A stretch of 64,000 bases of DNA, taken from assembly GCF_016901575.1 (NCBI RefSeq), contig NZ_JACJKQ010000001.1:186001-250000 (forward strand). Reading direction: 5' to 3'. The DNA comes from Enorma phocaeensis (GTDB lineage: Bacteria; Actinomycetota; Coriobacteriia; Coriobacteriales; Coriobacteriaceae). The position numbers and the translations under genes were made by a program. How positions within the stretch are numbered: the first letter of the stretch is position 1; the number at the start of each line of letters is the position of its first letter. The notes under the pieces are model-generated. The model made no database searches. It saw nothing but the letters and a program-made list of their open reading frames with translations, and was not told the DNA's origin. Shown in pieces: positions 26,051-36,556 of the stretch.

Positions 26051-28105
26051 ATGGACGCACAGCTCGTCGTCGTCGTTGCCGGCGTGATCCTCGTGGCGGC
26101 CATCATAGGTTCGCTCGTCTTCTTGCGAGGCTACTCCGGTCGATTCACCTACGATACAAAAAACGGAACCACCCCCAAGGCGTCCGAGGGCGAGGGCAAT
26201 ACGCCCGGCGTCGCCTTTAAGGGCCGCTTCACCTTGCTCACCGTAGGCATCGGTGCCATGTTTACCGCGCTTGTCACAAAGCTGTGGAGCATGCAGATGG
26301 TGAGTTCTGACTATTACGAGAACCTTGCGCAAACCAACCAGACGCGTACGGTGACCACTGCGGCCCCGCGCGGACGGATCCTTGACCGCAACGGCGTCGC
26401 CCTTGTCACCAACAGGGCCTCGCTTGCCGTAACGGGCTATCGCGACCTGGCAGACGACACGTTGCTCGTGCGCCACCTCGCCAACGTTCTCGGCATGCCC
26501 TACGTCGCCGTTCTCAGAAATATTCAGGACAACACCGAAGGCGCCCAGGCACGCCATACCATCGCTACCGACGTGCGTCGGTCCACGGTGGCATATATTC
26601 AGGAGCATGCCGGGGAGTTCAACGGGGTCACGGTCGACGAGCGCACCGAGCGCCAGTACCCGTACGGAACCACCGCCTGCCATGTCCTTGGATATACCAG
26701 CACCATCACTCAGGAGCAGCTTGACGCGCAGAGCGAGGACGGTGACAGCGCCGGCACGATCGACTACCAGTCGGGAGACGTGGTGGGTCAGGCTGGTGTC
26801 GAATCACGCTACGAACGGCTCCTTCAGGGCATACGAGGCGAGCAGACGGTCACCGTCGACGCTCAGGGCAACGTCCTTGGCCAAGCGGGTTCGGTTCCCG
26901 CAAGTCCCGGGTCGGACATCAAGCTCACGCTGGACCTCACCATTCAGCAGGCATGCGAGACGGGCCTGCAGCACGCCATCGACACGGCGAAGAACGCGGG
27001 ATACGAAAACGCCGGCAACGGCGCCTGCCTGTGCCTTGATTGCACCAACGGCGAGATCCTCGGCATGGCGAGCGCGCCGACCTTCGATCCGTCTGTCTTC
27101 GTGGGCGGCGTGTCGTCTGACGTGTGGTCGCAGCTCAACAGCGAAGACGGCGGCAGGCCGCTGTTGAACCGCGCCATCGGCGGCCAATATATGTCGGCCT
27201 CGACCATCAAGTCGCTCTCCGCCCTTGCCGGACTCGAATATGGCACCTATACGTCGACCCAGACAACGGTGTGCACCGGCTACTGGACGGGAAACGGCGA
27301 GGCATGGGGCAAGCGCTGCTGGCTTCATAGCGGGCATGGGACCATGACGCTTCAGTCTGGCATCGCTCATTCGTGCGACCCGGTTTTCTATGACATCGGT
27401 AACGCCTTCTACTATGACGAAGAGAACCCCGAAGGCCTTCAGGAGATGTTTCGCCGTTGGGGCCTCGGCTCAAAGACGGGGGTCGACCTTCCCAGCGAAG
27501 GGGAGGGGCGCGTGCCCGATGCCGCCTGGAAGGAGTCGTACTTCAAGGATTGGTCTGACGCCGATCGTACGTGGAACCCTGGCGACATGACCAACATCGT
27601 CATCGGGCAGGGCGACATCTTGGTGACGCCGCTGCAGATGGCAACGGTCTATGCAGGCATCGCCATGGGCGGCGTCGAGTATACGCCCCACGTATTCCTC
27701 TCCGCCGTCGCTCGAGACGGGGAGGGGGGCGACGCCTACCGATACAACGACGGAAAGCCTCGCGAGCGCCTTACCGCAGCAATCCATTCTCAGGATGACC
27801 TGCAGCTTGTCAAAAATGGCCTTCATGACGTCATCTACGTTGCCGAGCCGGCGACGGCGGCACACTTTAACACGCTGCCGGTCGAGGTCGCTGGCAAGTC
27901 GGGTACCGGCGAGAAGACCAACGAGGACGAATATGCGTGGTTCATCGCCTATGCCCCTGCCGACGATCCAAAATACGTGGTCGCGGCCGTGCTTGAGCAG
28001 GGCGGCGGCGGATCGTCCACCGCTCTTATTGCGGTGCGAGACGTGCTCGGTGCCATCTACGGCGTTGAAGACACCGCAACCGGTTACGACAGCAGCGTGA
28101 GATAG
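26051..28105 (+). CDS. mrdA: Penicillin-binding protein 2 (elongasome transpeptidase)
   Basis: 684 residues. A class B PBP: dimerisation domain with RGRILDRNG, then transpeptidase domain with the active-site tetrad STIK (Ser384, Lys387), SCD at 441-443 as the SxN-type motif, and KSGTG at 616-620. The rodA neighbour supports an elongation role. It carries two predicted membrane helices (about 4-26 and 60-79) separated by a Gly/Thr/Lys linker, whereas most PBP2 proteins have one; this would change N-terminal topology. AAGGAGG precedes the ATG. Confidence 0.93.
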   Translation: MDAQLVVVVAGVILVAAIIGSLVFLRGYSGRFTYDTKNGTTPKASEGEGNTPGVAFKGRFTLLTVGIGAMFTALVTKLWSMQMVSSDYYENLAQTNQTRTVTTAAPRGRILDRNGVALVTNRASLAVTGYRDLADDTLLVRHLANVLGMPYVAVLRNIQDNTEGAQARHTIATDVRRSTVAYIQEHAGEFNGVTVDERTERQYPYGTTACHVLGYTSTITQEQLDAQSEDGDSAGTIDYQSGDVVGQAGVESRYERLLQGIRGEQTVTVDAQGNVLGQAGSVPASPGSDIKLTLDLTIQQACETGLQHAIDTAKNAGYENAGNGACLCLDCTNGEILGMASAPTFDPSVFVGGVSSDVWSQLNSEDGGRPLLNRAIGGQYMSASTIKSLSALAGLEYGTYTSTQTTVCTGYWTGNGEAWGKRCWLHSGHGTMTLQSGIAHSCDPVFYDIGNAFYYDEENPEGLQEMFRRWGLGSKTGVDLPSEGEGRVPDAAWKESYFKDWSDADRTWNPGDMTNIVIGQGDILVTPLQMATVYAGIAMGGVEYTPHVFLSAVARDGEGGDAYRYNDGKPRERLTAAIHSQDDLQLVKNGLHDVIYVAEPATAAHFNTLPVEVAGKSGTGEKTNEDEYAWFIAYAPADDPKYVVAAVLEQGGGGSSTALIAVRDVLGAIYGVEDTATGYDSSVR

Positions 28106-28114
28106 GAGGCGACC

Positions 28115-29320
28115 ATGGCATTAGCGGCAACAGGCTCCTCTGCTGGCAGCCTCAAGCGTGTAAACAAGAAGATCTCGACTTCTCGGAGCTCCTTCCGCCA
28201 GTCCATGAATCTCGGCGTGCTCGTCGCCTGGATCGGCTTGCTCGCGTATGGCTCGATCATCATCTGGTCGGCCTCCCAATCTATCGCGGACGCATCGTTT
28301 CCCCGTCACCTGCTGGGCATCGGACTGGGAAGCGCGCTCATGCTTATGGTGTGGCGCATCGATCTGCGCAACCTGGCCAACCTCTCAACCGTGCTGCTTG
28401 TCACCGACATCGTCCTCATCTTCCTTCCCTATGTGCCAGGTCTTTCCTGGAGCGCCCAGGGCATGACGGGATGGATCAGGTTTCCCATCATCAACCTCAC
28501 CTTCCAGCCGGTCGAGCTTGCCAAGCTCGTCACCATCGCGTTCATTGCCTCGCTTGGGGCGCAGTACAACGGGCGCATCGATACGGTGAGAGACTATATA
28601 AAGCTTTGCGCGATGCTCTTCATTCCGTTCGCGGCCGTTCTTATCCAGGGAGACCTCGGCTCGGGCCTTGTCGTCTTCTTCTCAGGCGCGGTGGTCATCA
28701 TGATGAGCGGAGCGCGCAAGGAATGGGTGCTGTCCACCATCGCTATCGTCGTCGGCCTCGTGTCGCTCGTGCTTGCGACCGACTCCATCATCGACAGCAT
28801 CTTCACCGATGACAACTCCCTGATCAAGGACTATCAGATGAACCGCCTGCTCGTGTTCATCGACCCCACTTCCGATACGAGTGATGCCGCCTACAACCTG
28901 CAGCAATCGCTCATCGCCGTGGGATCGGGCGGTTTCTTTGGCAAGGGGCTCGGCAATGCCACCCAGTCCACATCCGGCTTTCTACCCGAGGCGCATACCG
29001 ACTTCGTCTTCGCTTTTGTGTGCGAGACCTTCGGATTTGTGGGCGCCGTCGTGCTCTTGGGGCTGTTTGCGCTGCTCATGCTTTCCACGGTGCGCGTCGC
29101 GATCAAGCAGGACTCCTTGTTCTTGAAGCTCGTTGCCGTAGGCATCGTGGGCATGTGGATGTTTCAGATATTCGAGAACGTCGGCATGTGTATCGGTCTC
29201 ATGCCTATCACCGGCATTCCTTTGCCTTTTATCAGCTTCGGCTCGTCTTCGATGCTTATTCAGTGCCTCGCCATCGGTGTGGTGCAGTCCATCTGGCGGC
29301 ATCGCTCTAAAGCTGCCTGA
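28115..29320 (+). CDS. rodA: Peptidoglycan glycosyltransferase RodA (SEDS family)
   Basis: 401 residues with about ten membrane helices. SEDS landmarks: WIRFPIINLTFQPVELAKL, the extracellular-loop segment FLPEAHTDFVFA with the conserved Asp, and the C-terminal GLMPITGIPLPFISFGSSSM. RodA polymerises glycan strands with PBP2 during elongation. The ~30-residue Ser/Lys-rich N-terminal extension is cytoplasmic. Starts 9 bases after the PBP2 stop. Confidence 0.96.
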   Translation: MALAATGSSAGSLKRVNKKISTSRSSFRQSMNLGVLVAWIGLLAYGSIIIWSASQSIADASFPRHLLGIGLGSALMLMVWRIDLRNLANLSTVLLVTDIVLIFLPYVPGLSWSAQGMTGWIRFPIINLTFQPVELAKLVTIAFIASLGAQYNGRIDTVRDYIKLCAMLFIPFAAVLIQGDLGSGLVVFFSGAVVIMMSGARKEWVLSTIAIVVGLVSLVLATDSIIDSIFTDDNSLIKDYQMNRLLVFIDPTSDTSDAAYNLQQSLIAVGSGGFFGKGLGNATQSTSGFLPEAHTDFVFAFVCETFGFVGAVVLLGLFALLMLSTVRVAIKQDSLFLKLVAVGIVGMWMFQIFENVGMCIGLMPITGIPLPFISFGSSSMLIQCLAIGVVQSIWRHRSKAA

Positions 29321-29333
29321 CGGGGGAGGAACC

Positions 29334-30221
29334 ATGCAGCTCTCCATTGATTCGCTTCTGAAGATGCTCAGGATCGGTGCTGGCGCGAGACGTGATGCCG
29401 GCGCCTCGGTCCGCGTGGCGGTCTATGTCGATGAGTCCGCAACTCCGTTTTTGGTCAACTCGGTGCGAGCGGCGCTTGTACCGGAGACGACGGCAGGACT
29501 GGTACGCGTGGGCCGGCTGACGCCCGCACCCGCGGCGCCGAAACCCGATACAGATGTCGTGGTCGTCCTGAGCTGCGGCTCCTCGCATCTTAATGCCGCC
29601 GTGCAGTCGCTTGTGGTATCAGGTGCTCCCGTGTGCGTGGTCGCCGAGTCGAGCGTCGAGGTGCCCTTCATCACTCAGGACACGCCCCTGCTCGGCCTGA
29701 TCGCTGCGACGGACCAAGATCACCTCACCGCAGAGCTTGCACGGTGGATCTGCGCACGCACCGATAAGGCCGACGCGTTTGCCGCGAACTTCTCATTCAT
29801 ACGGCCTGTGGTGACCACCGAGATCATTGAATCCACGTCGCTTGCAAATCTCGTTACGGGTGCGCTCGTCTTCACGCCCGGGGCCGACTATCCCGTGCTG
29901 ACCCTTGCACAGGCAGGCATGGCGCTGCGGCTGGCTTCGGTCTATGGCTATCGCCTTTCGGCCGAGCGCGCCTACGAGGTGGCCGCCGTCGCCCTCGCCG
30001 GGCTTGCGCTCCGAGGGTGCACGCGAGCGGTTTGCCGCGAGGTCCCCCATGTAGCTTTTCTGGTTAAGGGGCTCGTTGCAGGCGGCGGAACCTATGGCAT
30101 CGGCCTTGTTCTCGACGCTGTCTATCGACATGGTGTAGACTACTCCGCCGTGAACGGGGCGGTACGCTCGGCGCTTGGTCGCCTGCGCGACGTCGCTCCG
30201 TCTGAGAAGCATGTATCCTAA
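29334..30221 (+). CDS. DUF697-like membrane-associated protein
   Basis: 295 residues; ATG 29334 has GGGGGAGGA upstream. The N-terminal half (about 20-150) looks like a Rossmann-type alpha/beta region (VAVYVDESATPFLVNSVRAA, VVVVLSCGSSH) without a visible P-loop. The C-terminal part (about 185-275) resembles DUF697/YcjF: LAQAGMALRLASVYGYRLS, AYEVAAVALAGLALRG and VKGLVAGGGTYGIGLVLDAV, with amphipathic or membrane helices. Such domains often accompany GTPases; none is encoded next to it. Its job within the rod-shape operon is unknown. Confidence 0.6.
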   Translation: MQLSIDSLLKMLRIGAGARRDAGASVRVAVYVDESATPFLVNSVRAALVPETTAGLVRVGRLTPAPAAPKPDTDVVVVLSCGSSHLNAAVQSLVVSGAPVCVVAESSVEVPFITQDTPLLGLIAATDQDHLTAELARWICARTDKADAFAANFSFIRPVVTTEIIESTSLANLVTGALVFTPGADYPVLTLAQAGMALRLASVYGYRLSAERAYEVAAVALAGLALRGCTRAVCREVPHVAFLVKGLVAGGGTYGIGLVLDAVYRHGVDYSAVNGAVRSALGRLRDVAPSEKHVS

Positions 30222-30231
30222 AGGAGGTCTT

Positions 30232-32112
30232 GTGCGCGTCGAATACCGCGACCGCTTTTCTGAGCTTGAGCCCCTGCTTTCTCATGTCGAGAAGCCGAGC
30301 CGCTACATAGACCATGAATGGGGGGCGCTTTCCTCGCCTGACGCTCAGCATCGCGTGTGCCTCATCTACCCGGATGTCTATGAAGTCGGCCTGCCCAACC
30401 AAGGCATCGCCATCCTCTATAACGTGCTGAACCAGCAGGAAGGCGAGTCCTGCGAGCGTTCCTATGTGCCGTGGGTCGATATGGCTGACGCCATGCGCGC
30501 GGCGGGTGTGCCGCTCCTTTCGCTCGAGGGGGCGGCCCCTGTCGCCTCGTTCGACATCGTCGGGCTTCACGTGCCTCATGAGATGGCCGCCACCAATTAT
30601 CTCGAGGCGCTCGATCTTGCCGGCATACCTATTCTTGCAGCCGAGCGCGGCGAAGATGACCCCATCGTGATCGCAGGCGGGCCTTCTGTCTACAATCCCG
30701 AACCCATCGCTTCGTTTTTTGACGCGATGCTCATCGGCGAGGGCGAGGAGCATATCGTCGAGGTCGCTCTTGAACACCGCAGGCTTCGCGATGCCGGTGC
30801 GTCAAGGAGCGAGATCGTTCGTGCGTTGGCCAAGATTCCGGGCACCTATGTCCCGTCGCTGTATGAGGTGTGCCATGAAGGTCCTTGCACGCGCCATGGC
30901 TATACGGTTCCCCGTGCTGGCGAGGATGTTCCTTCGGTAGTTTATAAGCGCGTCGTCCGTGACTTTGGCGCGACCGACCCGCTCTCCCAGTCAGTCGTCC
31001 CCTTCGCCCAGTTGGTGCACGATCGCCTTTCGATCGAGATTCTGAGAGGCTGCGCCCGCGGGTGCCGCTTCTGCCAAGCGGGCATCACCTATCGCCCGGT
31101 GCGCGAGCGCACTGCCGACCAAGTGGTCTCAGCGGTGACGCGCGGCCTAGCGCGCACGGGGTATGACGAGGTCTCTCTCACGTCGCTTTCCACAACCGAC
31201 CATTCTTGCTGCTCGCAGATTCTCTCGCGCCTCAATCGTCGTCTTGACGATACCGGCATCTCTGTTTCGATTCCCTCGCAACGCCTCGATTCTTTTGGCG
31301 TCGACATGGCGCTTGAGGTGGCAGGCGAGAAGAAGGGCGGTCTGACTTTTGCTCCTGAGGCCGGCAGCCAGCGTCTGCGCGACATCATCAATAAAAATGT
31401 GACCGAGGACGATCTTGAACGTGCGGCGCGCGCAGCCTTCGAAGCAGGGTGGCGCCGCATGAAGCTGTACTTCATGATGGGTCTTCCGGGCGAGACCGAT
31501 GATGACATCGTCGCCATCGCCCAACTCGCCGAGCGGGTTGTCGAGATAGCGCACGAGGTGGTACCCAAGGGGCAGCGAGGCGGCATCTCGGTCTCCATCT
31601 CTGTCTCGGTGTTTATCCCAAAGGCCCAGACGCCTTTCCAATGGTGCGGGCAGCTTGACGACGCCGAGGTAAAGCGCCGTCAGAAGCTGTTGGTATCGAG
31701 CGTGACGAGCCGCCAGGTGCGTGTTCACTACCATGATGCCGACACCTCTCTCATCGAGGCGGCGCTCTCTCGATGCGGCCGCGACTTTGTACCGGTGATC
31801 GTGGGGGCGTGGAAGCGGGGGGCCCGTTTTGACGCATGGACCGAGCAGTTCGACCTCGGCATCTGGGAGCAGGCGGCGCAGGAGGCGGGAATCGACCTGC
31901 GCGAAGTCTCGCAAGAGACATTTGGCCTCGAAGACCGTTTGCCGTGGGAACATGTCAGCCCAGGCGTGGCTCCGGGGTTCTTGCAGCGCGAGTGGCGCCG
32001 CGCCCTTGAGGGTAAGACCACCTCGGACTGTACGCGCACGTCATGCACCGGGTGCGGCATTTGCCCCACGCTTGGGGCCAAAAACATATTGGTAGGTGAG
32101 CGTGGTGAGTGA
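30232..32112 (+). CDS. TIGR03960-family B12-binding-domain radical SAM protein
   Basis: 626 residues from GTG 30232 with AAGGAGG four bases upstream. An N-terminal B12-like domain (VCLIYPDVYEVGLPNQGIAI) precedes a radical SAM barrel with the [4Fe-4S] motif CARGCRFC at Cys274, Cys278 and Cys281 (EILRGCARGCRFCQAG). The C-terminus ends with a second cysteine cluster (CTRTSCTGCGICP) that may hold another cluster. It belongs to the family always paired with a DUF2344 protein upstream of rplU; the reaction is not known to me. Confidence 0.88.
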   Translation: MRVEYRDRFSELEPLLSHVEKPSRYIDHEWGALSSPDAQHRVCLIYPDVYEVGLPNQGIAILYNVLNQQEGESCERSYVPWVDMADAMRAAGVPLLSLEGAAPVASFDIVGLHVPHEMAATNYLEALDLAGIPILAAERGEDDPIVIAGGPSVYNPEPIASFFDAMLIGEGEEHIVEVALEHRRLRDAGASRSEIVRALAKIPGTYVPSLYEVCHEGPCTRHGYTVPRAGEDVPSVVYKRVVRDFGATDPLSQSVVPFAQLVHDRLSIEILRGCARGCRFCQAGITYRPVRERTADQVVSAVTRGLARTGYDEVSLTSLSTTDHSCCSQILSRLNRRLDDTGISVSIPSQRLDSFGVDMALEVAGEKKGGLTFAPEAGSQRLRDIINKNVTEDDLERAARAAFEAGWRRMKLYFMMGLPGETDDDIVAIAQLAERVVEIAHEVVPKGQRGGISVSISVSVFIPKAQTPFQWCGQLDDAEVKRRQKLLVSSVTSRQVRVHYHDADTSLIEAALSRCGRDFVPVIVGAWKRGARFDAWTEQFDLGIWEQAAQEAGIDLREVSQETFGLEDRLPWEHVSPGVAPGFLQREWRRALEGKTTSDCTRTSCTGCGICPTLGAKNILVGERGE

Positions 32113-32878
32113 GCAGGCATTGTTTCGGCTAAGGGTTCGCTATGTCAAGCGCGGCCGCCTTCGTTACCTCGGGCATCTTGAAGTCTTGCACACCATCGAG
32201 CGCATCGTGCGTCGCGCGGGACTTCCCTATGCGGTCACGCAGGGCTTCTCTCCGCATATGCGCGTCTCCTTTTCTTCTGCGCTTCCGGTGGGAACCGCCT
32301 CGAGATGCGAGTGGTTCGACCTCATGTTGACCGAATACGTTCCTGCGCCCAGGGCTCTCGAGGCGCTCCAGTCGGCAGCTCCGCTCGACCTTGCCGCACA
32401 GGAGGCGGCATACATCGATGTCCGCTCGGAATCCCTCACCGCCTTTATCGTTCGTGCAACCTATGAGGTGAGTATCGAATTCACGACCGACGTCGAACCT
32501 TGCGCCCTCAATCGTGCGATCTCTACGGTCCGCGAGCGCAAGGCGCTCGACTATCGGCGCGGTCGCAAGTCCAAACGGCTCGACCTTGAGAGGACGCTCG
32601 CCGACGTCTCCGTGACGTGGAACGATGCGCGCACGGCGACCATCGCGCTCGAAACGCGTCTCGACAACGATGGTGCCATGCGCCCTGAGCTGTTCATTGC
32701 GGCTTGCGACCTGTTGCTGGCAGGGGAGGATTATCTGGGCGACCCGCCTCGCCTCGATATCGGCCCCTACGACTATCGTACGATCAAGCGCGTCGTGGTC
32801 GAGCGCGTCGCACAAGAGGGCGAACGGCCCGATGGCACCGCTGTCTACCCCATCCGTTGTGCGGATGCACGCGCATAA
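32105..32878 (+). CDS. TIGR03936/DUF2344 protein
   Basis: 257 residues; overlaps the radical SAM gene stop. The start is chosen as GTG 32105 because GGTAGG lies eight bases upstream; GTGs at 32096 and 32102 are in frame alternatives. Family hallmarks are FRLRVRYVKRGRLRYLGHLE at the N-terminus, FSPHMRVSFSSALPVG and a C-terminal strand region. In many bacteria this protein is separate or fused to the TIGR03960 radical SAM enzyme, so the two are expected to act together, perhaps on RNA. Function is unproven. Confidence 0.83.
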   Translation: MSEQALFRLRVRYVKRGRLRYLGHLEVLHTIERIVRRAGLPYAVTQGFSPHMRVSFSSALPVGTASRCEWFDLMLTEYVPAPRALEALQSAAPLDLAAQEAAYIDVRSESLTAFIVRATYEVSIEFTTDVEPCALNRAISTVRERKALDYRRGRKSKRLDLERTLADVSVTWNDARTATIALETRLDNDGAMRPELFIAACDLLLAGEDYLGDPPRLDIGPYDYRTIKRVVVERVAQEGERPDGTAVYPIRCADARA

Positions 32879-32922
32879 GTCATGAACTTGTGTGTATGCA
32901 GGGGAGGTTCGCATCCTTTTCA

Positions 32923-32951
32923 TTGACGTGCCAGATGGGGCCTGCTACTAT
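32923..32951 (+). promoter_or_regulatory. rplU-rpmA promoter
   Basis: TTGACG (32923-32928), a 17-base spacer and TACTAT (32946-32951). Transcription would start near 32958, giving a 5' leader of about 36 bases before rplU. Confidence 0.8.
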
Positions 32952-32993
32952 ATTCGGCTGTTGCACTACCATATGCATGAAGGGTTATAGAGA

Positions 32994-33356
32994 ATGTACG
33001 CAATCGTTACTACAGGTGGCAAGCAGTATAAGGTTGCTGCCGATGACGTCATCAACGTCGAGAAGATCGAGGGCGAGGTCGGCGATAAGATCACCCTCCC
33101 CGTCATCTTCCTGAACGACGGCAAGAAGATCGTCACCGACGCCGCCAAGCTCGCCAAGGCCAAGGTCACTGCCGAGATCGTTGAGCAGTTCAAGGGTGAG
33201 AAGCAGCTCGTCTTCAAGTTCAAGAAGCGCAAGCGCTATCGTCGCCTGAAGGGCCATCGTCAGCAGCTCACCAGGATTAAGATCACGAAGGTTCAGGCCA
33301 CCTCGCGTGCGGCTAAGAAGGTCGCGACCGACGCTGAGGCTCCGGCTGCCGAGTAG
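32994..33356 (+). CDS. rplU: 50S ribosomal protein bL21
   Basis: 120 residues. Conserved MYAIVTTGGKQYKV start, the FKGEKQLVFKFKKRKRYRR segment and GHRQQLTRIKI. The last 18 residues (Ala/Lys/Glu-rich) extend past the usual ~103-residue core. Own promoter upstream; co-transcribed with rpmA 33 bases downstream. Confidence 0.98.
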   Translation: MYAIVTTGGKQYKVAADDVINVEKIEGEVGDKITLPVIFLNDGKKIVTDAAKLAKAKVTAEIVEQFKGEKQLVFKFKKRKRYRRLKGHRQQLTRIKITKVQATSRAAKKVATDAEAPAAE

Positions 33357-33389
33357 TCACACTCGTTGTTGAAAGAGCAGGTATAAGAC

Positions 33390-33647
33390 ATGGCACACAA
33401 AAAAGGACTCGGTTCCTCCCGTAATGGCCGCGACTCCCGCGGTCAGCGCCTGGGCTGCAAGCGCTTCGCCGGCCAGACCGTGACGACGGGCACCATTCTC
33501 GTTCGTCAGCACGGTACGCACATCCACCCCGGTGCTAACGTTGGTCGTGGCAAGGACGACACGCTTTTCGCGCTCGTCGATGGCACGGTCGAGTATACTC
33601 GTGGCATCAAGCACAGGGTCAACGTGCGCCCGTTCGCGAACGCGTAA
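33390..33647 (+). CDS. rpmA: 50S ribosomal protein bL27
   Basis: 85 residues: [20 protein letters not shown] start, GGTIxxxQRGTxxHPG-like core ([17 protein letters not shown]) and [14 protein letters not shown]. The N-terminus begins directly with MAHKKG, so the Firmicute-type cleaved N-extension is absent. Followed by a strong terminator. Confidence 0.98.
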   Translation: MAHKKGLGSSRNGRDSRGQRLGCKRFAGQTVTTGTILVRQHGTHIHPGANVGRGKDDTLFALVDGTVEYTRGIKHRVNVRPFANA

Positions 33648-33672
33648 GCAACCCTTCATAGAGCGTATATTC

Positions 33673-33707
33673 GGGAGACCCTCAGTTCTTGGGGGTCTCC
33701 CTTTTTT
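33673..33707 (+). terminator. Terminator between rpmA and obg
   Basis: 9-bp stem (33673-33681 with 33693-33701), 11-base loop, then six T. It lies only 15 bases before the obg ATG; obg expression therefore depends on readthrough or on a promoter I cannot identify. Confidence 0.88.
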
Positions 33708-33709
33708 GA

Positions 33710-35224
<1,515 letters not shown>

Positions 35225-35225
35225 G

Positions 35226-35915
35226 ATGGACGGCATCTCGCGCCAATCGCTGCCCGAACTTGGTGAAGACCCGAATCGCGTCTACCGGCTCGGCATCATG
35301 GGCGGCACCTTCGATCCCATCCATTACGGGCATCTCGTGACCGCCGAACAGGCGCGCGAGGCTCTCGACTTGGATTTGGTGCTGTTCATGCCTTCGGGAA
35401 ATCCCGCCTTCAAACAGGACAAGCATGTGACGGGCGCCGAGGACCGCTATGCCATGACCGTGCTCGCCACCGCGGCGAACCCGGCGTTTTATGCAAGTCG
35501 CTTTGAGATCGATCGCCCGGGAGTGACCTATACGGTCGACACCTTGCGCGAGCTTCGTTCATACTATCCCGACAACGTCGAGCTGTTCTTTATCACGGGC
35601 GCCGACGCCATTCTCGATATTCTTCTCTGGCACGATGCCCGTGATATCGCTCGGCTCGCCACGCTTATCGCCGCCACCAGGCCAGGTTATGACATCAACC
35701 AGGCATGTGAGCGCATCGAGGGGTCGGGGTATCCGTTCGATGTCCGCTATATCGAGATACCGGCGCTTGCAATCAGCTCGACGAACATCCGCACGCGCGT
35801 GAGCGAAGGCAAGAGCGTGCGCTACCTTACGAGTGAATCTGTGATAGGGTTCATTCGAAAGAACGGCCTGTATCGACAGGGGCGTGCCGGCAGCAGCAAG
35901 GGGGATGAGGCTTAA
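35226..35915 (+). CDS. nadD: Nicotinate-nucleotide adenylyltransferase
   Basis: 229 residues; adenylylates nicotinate mononucleotide in NAD synthesis. The nucleotidyl-transferase motif GGTFDPIHYGH spans 26-36 with the HxGH histidines at 33 and 36, and the second motif AISSTNIRTR is near 185. The ATG is one base after the obg stop; the N-terminal ~20 residues precede the usual family start, so translation from a later codon is possible but no better start is visible. Final A of TAA is the first base of the next ATG. Confidence 0.95.
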   Translation: MDGISRQSLPELGEDPNRVYRLGIMGGTFDPIHYGHLVTAEQAREALDLDLVLFMPSGNPAFKQDKHVTGAEDRYAMTVLATAANPAFYASRFEIDRPGVTYTVDTLRELRSYYPDNVELFFITGADAILDILLWHDARDIARLATLIAATRPGYDINQACERIEGSGYPFDVRYIEIPALAISSTNIRTRVSEGKSVRYLTSESVIGFIRKNGLYRQGRAGSSKGDEA

Positions 35916-36556
35916 TGGCAGCAGAGTGGAACGCCGAGGTCACCTTTGAGGGGGACGAGGCGCGGGAAATCGACCGCATCAAGGACTTGCTTGCCGTACG
36001 CATGAAGGACGCTCGCAAGCGTCACATTCATTCGCTCGGCGTCGCGTCTTGTGCGGCGGCGCTTGCCCAGGCATACGGCGTCGACCCCTACCTTGCGACC
36101 GTCGCCGGCCTCATCCATGACTGGGACAAGGTTGTCCCAGACGAAGAGCTCGTTGCCCGCGCGCTTCATTATGGTATCGAGATTTCTGGTTCCCCGGCCC
36201 TCGCCACGCCCCTTCTGCACGGCATGGTCGCTGCCTATGAGCTGCCCGAACTGTTCCCCGAGCTGCCCATTGAGGTCTTTCAGGCAGTGGCCCGTCATAC
36301 GGTTGGCGCCTGCGACATGACGCCGCTCGACATGGTGGTCTTTATCGCCGATGCCATCGAGCCGGGTCGTCGCGGCGATTATGCCGATCGTCTGAGATCC
36401 CAGGTGGGAGAGGTCTCTCTCAGAGAGCTGTTCTTCTCTTGTTTCTCTCAGGGTCTGGTATACGTTCTCACGACGGGGCGGTATCTTTATCCCACCGCTA
36501 CCGAGATTTACAACCACTATGCGCTTGAGCGCACAAACGAGAAAGGTCATGCATGA
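35915..36556 (+). CDS. yqeK: HD-domain phosphohydrolase YqeK (Ap4A hydrolase family)
   Basis: 213 residues. HD-domain metal ligands: His in KRHIHSLGVA (37-46), HD in GLIHDWDK (65-72), then HGMVAAYEL, VARHTVGA and FIADAIEPGRR. The YqeK family hydrolyses diadenosine tetraphosphate symmetrically to two ADP, based on work on Firmicute members. It sits between nadD and rsfS, the conserved position. ATG overlaps the nadD stop by one base. Confidence 0.92.
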   Translation: MAAEWNAEVTFEGDEAREIDRIKDLLAVRMKDARKRHIHSLGVASCAAALAQAYGVDPYLATVAGLIHDWDKVVPDEELVARALHYGIEISGSPALATPLLHGMVAAYELPELFPELPIEVFQAVARHTVGACDMTPLDMVVFIADAIEPGRRGDYADRLRSQVGEVSLRELFFSCFSQGLVYVLTTGRYLYPTATEIYNHYALERTNEKGHA

